Shown piece after piece: positions 60,896 through 64,000 of a stretch of DNA of 64,000 nt; position 1 is the first letter of the stretch; each line of letters starts with the position of its first letter. This DNA is from Arthrobacter sp. TPD3018 (GTDB lineage Bacteria; Pseudomonadota; Alphaproteobacteria; Sphingomonadales; Sphingomonadaceae). The stretch lies in contig QDFQ01000004.1 of NCBI GenBank assembly GCA_003075315.1, positions 1 through 64,000 on the forward strand, given 5' to 3'. The notes under the pieces are model-generated. The model did no database searches. It worked only from the letters and a program-made list of their open reading frames with translations, and was not told where the DNA came from. Made by a program: the position numbers and the translations under genes.

Positions 60896-61840
60896 TCAGC
60901 AGCTGGTGCAATCGCCACCCGTTTCGACCTGCAACGTCGTATGGCCGATGCCGAAGCGGTCGTGCAGCATCGCGCGTGCGTCCACGAGGAAAGCGTCGCC
61001 CGGATAGCGCCCGGACATGACGAGGTGCGCGGTGAGGACGGGTTCGGTGGTCGACATCGGCCAGATGTGTAGGTCGTGCACGCGTGCGACGCCGGGCAGC
61101 GCGGCGAGTGCTGCGGTGACCGCGTCATAGTCGATGTGGCGGGGCACGGCGGAGAGGCTCATTTCGACCGTCTCGCGCAGCAGGCCCCAGGTCTGCCAGA
61201 AGATCAGCGCGGCGATGACGAGGCTGACGATCGGATCGATCCAGCCAATGCCGGTCGCCCAGATCGCGAGGCCGGCGAGGACGACGCCCGCCGAGACGAC
61301 CGCGTCGCTGAGCATGTGGAGATAGGCGCCGCGGACATTGATGTCATGCTTGCGCCCGCGCGCGAACAGCCAGGCGGTGAAGGCGTTGACCGCGATGCCG
61401 ATGCCCGCGACGGTCGACACGGTGAGGCCGGCGAGCACCGGCGGGTCGCCGATCCGCTGCACCGCCTCCAGCACGATCGCGCCCAATGCGACGAGCAGCA
61501 GCAGCGCATTGGCGAGCGCGGCGAGGATCGTCGAACCTTTCAGGCCATAGGTGAAGCGCTTGCTGGGCGCGCTGCGGGCGAGCGCGGCGCCGCCCCAGGC
61601 GACGGCGAGGCCGAGCACGTCGGACAGATTGTGGCCCGCGTCGGCGAGCAGTGCGACCGATCCCGTCCACAGGCCGGCGCCGCCTTCGGCAAGGACATAA
61701 GCGATGTTGAGCGCGATGCCGATCGCGAAGGCGCGGTCGAACGACGCAGGGGCGTGGGAATGGCCGTGGCCGCCGTGGCTGTGGCCGTGCCCCTGTCCGT
61801 TATGGTCGTGCGCGTGGCCGTGGTGGTGATGGGCGCCCAA
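60896..61840 (-). CDS. cation diffusion facilitator, zinc/cobalt type
   Basis: A 314-residue metal/proton antiporter. A His-rich N-terminus (GHAHDHNGQGHGHSHGGHGH) binds zinc. Six membrane helices include ALLADAGHNLSDVLGLAVAW, with H and D of site A, and AYLHMLSDAVVSAGVVLAG, with the partner H and D. The C-terminal cytoplasmic domain has VARVHDLHIWPMS and ends GDCTSC with two Cys. Similar to CzcD/ZitB. No regulator is nearby. Confidence 0.93.
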   Translation of the reverse strand: MGAHHHHGHAHDHNGQGHGHSHGGHGHSHAPASFDRAFAIGIALNIAYVLAEGGAGLWTGSVALLADAGHNLSDVLGLAVAWGGAALARSAPSKRFTYGLKGSTILAALANALLLLVALGAIVLEAVQRIGDPPVLAGLTVSTVAGIGIAVNAFTAWLFARGRKHDINVRGAYLHMLSDAVVSAGVVLAGLAIWATGIGWIDPIVSLVIAALIFWQTWGLLRETVEMSLSAVPRHIDYDAVTAALAALPGVARVHDLHIWPMSTTEPVLTAHLVMSGRYPGDAFLVDARAMLHDRFGIGHTTLQVETGGDCTSC

Positions 61841-61970
61841 TAGTCTCGTCCGGGTGGTTGTGGGGTGGCCGTATCATCGTGGTGGTGCGTGATACTAGCG
61901 CATCGATGGTGACGTGCTTGTTCTGTGGGTCGAAGGGGCGGGTTCTCGCATTCAGGTCGGCCTGCGGAAG

Positions 61971-62002
61971 AAGCGGGACCCCGGGTCAAGCCCGGGGTGA
62001 CG
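61971..62002. repeat. half of a family-B palindromic repeat
   Basis: AAGCGGGACCCCGGGTCAAG, continuing CCCGGGGTGACG, is the right half of copies such as 37020-37104 (B5). No left half is present. It lies between the CDF gene start and the DUF937-like gene. Confidence 0.75.
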
Positions 62003-62028
62003 GGGGAGGGGGGCAGCCGGTACGCCCC

Positions 62029-62352
62029 TCAGGATTTGCCGAACAGGCCGCCCAGCATGCCGCCCAAATTGCCGAGTGCGCCGTCCTGGCCGTCGCCGCC
62101 GAGCAGGCCGCCGATGTTGGCGAGCGCGCCTTCGCCGCCGAGGTGGCCGAGGATCTGTTGCAGGACGTCGGGGGACAGGCCGGTCGAATCGGCGGCGCCG
62201 GCCACCGTGTCGCCGGGTTCGCCGTGCGCGGCGCTGAGCGCGGCGATCGCCTGGCTAACCTGTTCGGGGGAAAGGCCGATCTTTTCGGCGAGGTTGGTGA
62301 GAATCGGATTGTCGCCCATCTGGCCGAGGATGCCGTCCAACAGACCCATCAT
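62029..62352 (-). CDS. Gly-rich DUF937-like protein
   Basis: A 107-residue product, MMGLLDGILGQMGDNPILTN... with EKIGLSPEQVSQAIAALSAAHGEPG and TGLSPDVLQQILGHLGG, the paired helical repeats of DUF937/YidB-type proteins. The C-terminus is a low-complexity GGLLGGDGQ...GGMLGGLFGK tail. Soluble and without a signal; function unknown. ATG 62352 has AGGAGAC upstream. Confidence 0.75.
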   Translation of the reverse strand: MMGLLDGILGQMGDNPILTNLAEKIGLSPEQVSQAIAALSAAHGEPGDTVAGAADSTGLSPDVLQQILGHLGGEGALANIGGLLGGDGQDGALGNLGGMLGGLFGKS

Positions 62353-62446
62353 ATGTCTCCTTCGCGCGTCGGTTCGCGCGGGCGTGGAGCATAGCAGGCG
62401 GTGATGGTCGCGTCGCGGGGCGATCCGTGGCAAGGGACCGTGCATC

Positions 62447-64000
62447 GTGACCGACCTGCCGATTTTCGCCGTCCTGCCCGATCTGCTCGCCGCGTTGCGG
62501 ACCGGGAGCAACGCCGTGCTCGTCGCGCCGCCGGGGGCGGGCAAGACGACCGCGGTGGCGCCGGCGTTGCTGGGCGAGGACTGGTGTACGGGCGAGGTGC
62601 TGCTGCTGTCGCCGCGGCGACTGGCGGCGCGTGCGGCGGCGGAGCGGATGGCGGCGCTGGCGGGGGAAAGCGCCGGCGGCACCTATGGCTATGCGACGCG
62701 GATGGACAGCAAGCGTTCCGCGGCGACGCGGGTGACGGTGGTGACCGAGGGCATCTTCGTCGCGCGCATCCAGGCCGATCCCGAGCTCACCGGCGTGTCG
62801 GCGGTGCTGTTCGACGAGGTGCATGAGCGCAGCCTGGACGGCGATTTCGGTCTGGCGCTGGCGCTGGATGCGCAGGGCGCGCTGAGGCCCGACCTGCGGC
62901 TGGTGGCGATGTCGGCGACGCTGGACGGCGCGCGCTTTTCGAGTCTGCTGGGCGCCAGAGAGCAGGGGGCGCCGGTGATCGAGAGCGAGGGGCGCAGCTA
63001 TCCGCTCGCTCTGCGGTATCTGGGGCGCAGCGGCGACGGCCGGATCGAAGATGCGATGGCGAGCGCGATCCGGCAGGCGCTGCGCGAGGCGGAGGGCGGT
63101 GTGCTCGCCTTCCTGCCCGGCGTCGCGGAGATCGAGCGGACGGCGGAGCGGCTGGAGGGGCTGCCGGAGACGATCCGCATGCACCATCTGCATGGCAGCA
63201 TGGAGCCGGCGGCGCAGCGCGCGGCGATCCGGCCCGAGCCCGATGGCGCGCGCAAGCTGGTGCTGGCGACGGGGATCGCCGAGACCAGCCTGACGCTGGA
63301 CGGCATTCGCATCGTCGTCGATTCAGGACTGGCGCGACGGCCGCGCTACGACCGGGCGGCGGGGATGACGCGGCTGGTGACCGAGCGCGCGAGCCAGGCG
63401 GCGGTGACGCAGCGCGCGGGGCGGGCGGCGCGGCAGGGGCCGGGCGTCGCCTATCGCCTGTGGGAAGAGGCGGCCACGGGCGGCCTGCCGCGATTCGATC
63501 CGCCGGAGATAGTGGAAGCGGATCTGTCAGGGCTGGTGCTCGCGAGCGCTTTGTGGGGGGTAAGCGATCCGCGCGACCTCGCGTGGCTCGATCCGCCGCC
63601 CGCCGCGGCGGTGGCGGAGGCGCGCGAACGGCTGGCGGCGATCGAGGCGATCGATGGCGACGGGCGACCGACCGCGCACGGGCGGCGGGTCGCGGCGATG
63701 CCGATGCCGCCGCGCCTCGCGCATATGCTGCTGCGCGCGGGGGCGATGGGGCAGGGGGCGCTCGCGGCCGAGGTGGCGGTGCTGCTGTCGGAGCGCGGGC
63801 TGGGCGGCAACGATCCCGACCTCGACGTGCGGCTGCGGCGCTGGCGGAGTGACCGGGGGACGAAGGCGACCGCGGCGCGAAGGCTGGCGGAGCGATGGAC
63901 GGCGCTGGCGGGCAAGCCGGTGGGCGAACCGCTGCGCATCGATGGCGCGGGCGTGGAGGTGGCAATCGCGCTCGCCTTCCCCGATCGGATCGCGAAGGCG
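62447..64000 (+). CDS. hrpB: ATP-dependent helicase HrpB (3' end outside window)
   Basis: A DExH-box (DEAH/RHA-like) helicase; the first 518 codons are present. GTG 62447 starts VTDLPIFAVLPDLLAAL. Walker A VAPPGAGKTTAVAPAL, LSPRRLAARAAAERM, FDEVHERSLDGD (DEVH box), SATLDG, LATGIAETSLTLDGIRIVVDSG and QRAGRAARQGPGVAYRLW follow in order. Full-length HrpB is about 820 residues, so some 300 are missing. Role in bacteria is unclear (RNA metabolism). Confidence 0.93.
   Translation, partial: MTDLPIFAVLPDLLAALRTGSNAVLVAPPGAGKTTAVAPALLGEDWCTGEVLLLSPRRLAARAAAERMAALAGESAGGTYGYATRMDSKRSAATRVTVVTEGIFVARIQADPELTGVSAVLFDEVHERSLDGDFGLALALDAQGALRPDLRLVAMSATLDGARFSSLLGAREQGAPVIESEGRSYPLALRYLGRSGDGRIEDAMASAIRQALREAEGGVLAFLPGVAEIERTAERLEGLPETIRMHHLHGSMEPAAQRAAIRPEPDGARKLVLATGIAETSLTLDGIRIVVDSGLARRPRYDRAAGMTRLVTERASQAAVTQRAGRAARQGPGVAYRLWEEAATGGLPRFDPPEIVEADLSGLVLASALWGVSDPRDLAWLDPPPAAAVAEARERLAAIEAIDGDGRPTAHGRRVAAMPMPPRLAHMLLRAGAMGQGALAAEVAVLLSERGLGGNDPDLDVRLRRWRSDRGTKATAARRLAERWTALAGKPVGEPLRIDGAGVEVAIALAFPDRIAKA

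Overview
The window is about 64 kb of GC-rich chromosome from an alphaproteobacterium, most probably a Sphingomonas or close relative (Sphingomonadaceae). The evidence is a canonical 231-residue CtrA cell-cycle regulator, a TonB-dependent receptor with the sphingomonad type of signal peptide and plug, the gene order rimP-nusA-ylxR-infB-rbfA-truB-rpsO-pnp, the lepB-rnc-era cluster, and many palindromic repeats of the kind scattered through sphingomonad genomes. Nearly all of it is ordinary chromosome. No prophage, integrated plasmid or CRISPR array was seen. The only transposase is the 5' end of an IS110-type gene at the left edge.

Layout. 1-8.1 kb: IS110 fragment, a small secreted protein, threonine dehydratase, a secreted amidohydrolase, ctrA with a CtrA box and GANTC site upstream, an AI-2E-type permease and an OmpR/histidine-kinase pair. 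8.2-12 kb: TonB receptor and two small genes of unknown function. 12-25 kb: the minus-strand translation/RNA operon, read rimP-nusA-(tautomerase)-ylxR-infB-rbfA-(AbrB-like)-(secreted protein)-tdk-(M50 protease)-truB-rpsO-pnp. 25-43 kb: acyl-CoA and branched-chain catabolism, with thioesterases, two enoyl-CoA hydratases, a short-chain dehydrogenase, thiolase, nitroreductase, acyl-CoA dehydrogenase, fumarylacetoacetase-like enzyme and branched-chain keto-acid dehydrogenase E1alpha/E1beta/E2, then a cytochrome c, a DEAD-box helicase and glutathione reductase. 42.5-48 kb: vapBC, pgi, lepB-rnc-era, sirtuin. 48-52 kb: soluble chemoreceptor, dapB, nth and tRNA-Arg(CCG). 52-58 kb: a zinc/iron block with two divergent COG0523 GTPases sharing a Zur-like box, DUF1826, an NTF2-like protein, and a Fur-box-headed PepSY membrane operon. 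58-64 kb: tmk, DUF2147, chorismate mutase, polyprenyl diphosphate synthase, a zinc CDF exporter, a Gly-rich DUF937-like protein and the first two thirds of hrpB.

The most unusual feature is the density of palindromic elements: about twenty, in several sequence families, four of which share CGTCA...TGACG ends. Two lie in frame inside essential or central genes. An 82-bp element adds about 27 residues to TruB, and a roughly 206-bp element with 18-bp terminal inverted repeats adds about 69 residues to the linker of the keto-acid dehydrogenase E2. Most others lie between convergent genes. Regulatory signals worth testing include a 14-bp palindrome ATAAC-N4-GTTAT shared by two divergent lipid-catabolism promoters, the ctrA promoter, the Zur-like and Fur-like boxes, a 13-bp-arm operator over the vapB start, and an 8-4-8 palindrome over the promoter of a membrane-anchored protein of unknown function. 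rnc has no ATG, GTG or TTG start in a workable position and appears to start at CTG overlapping the lepB stop.
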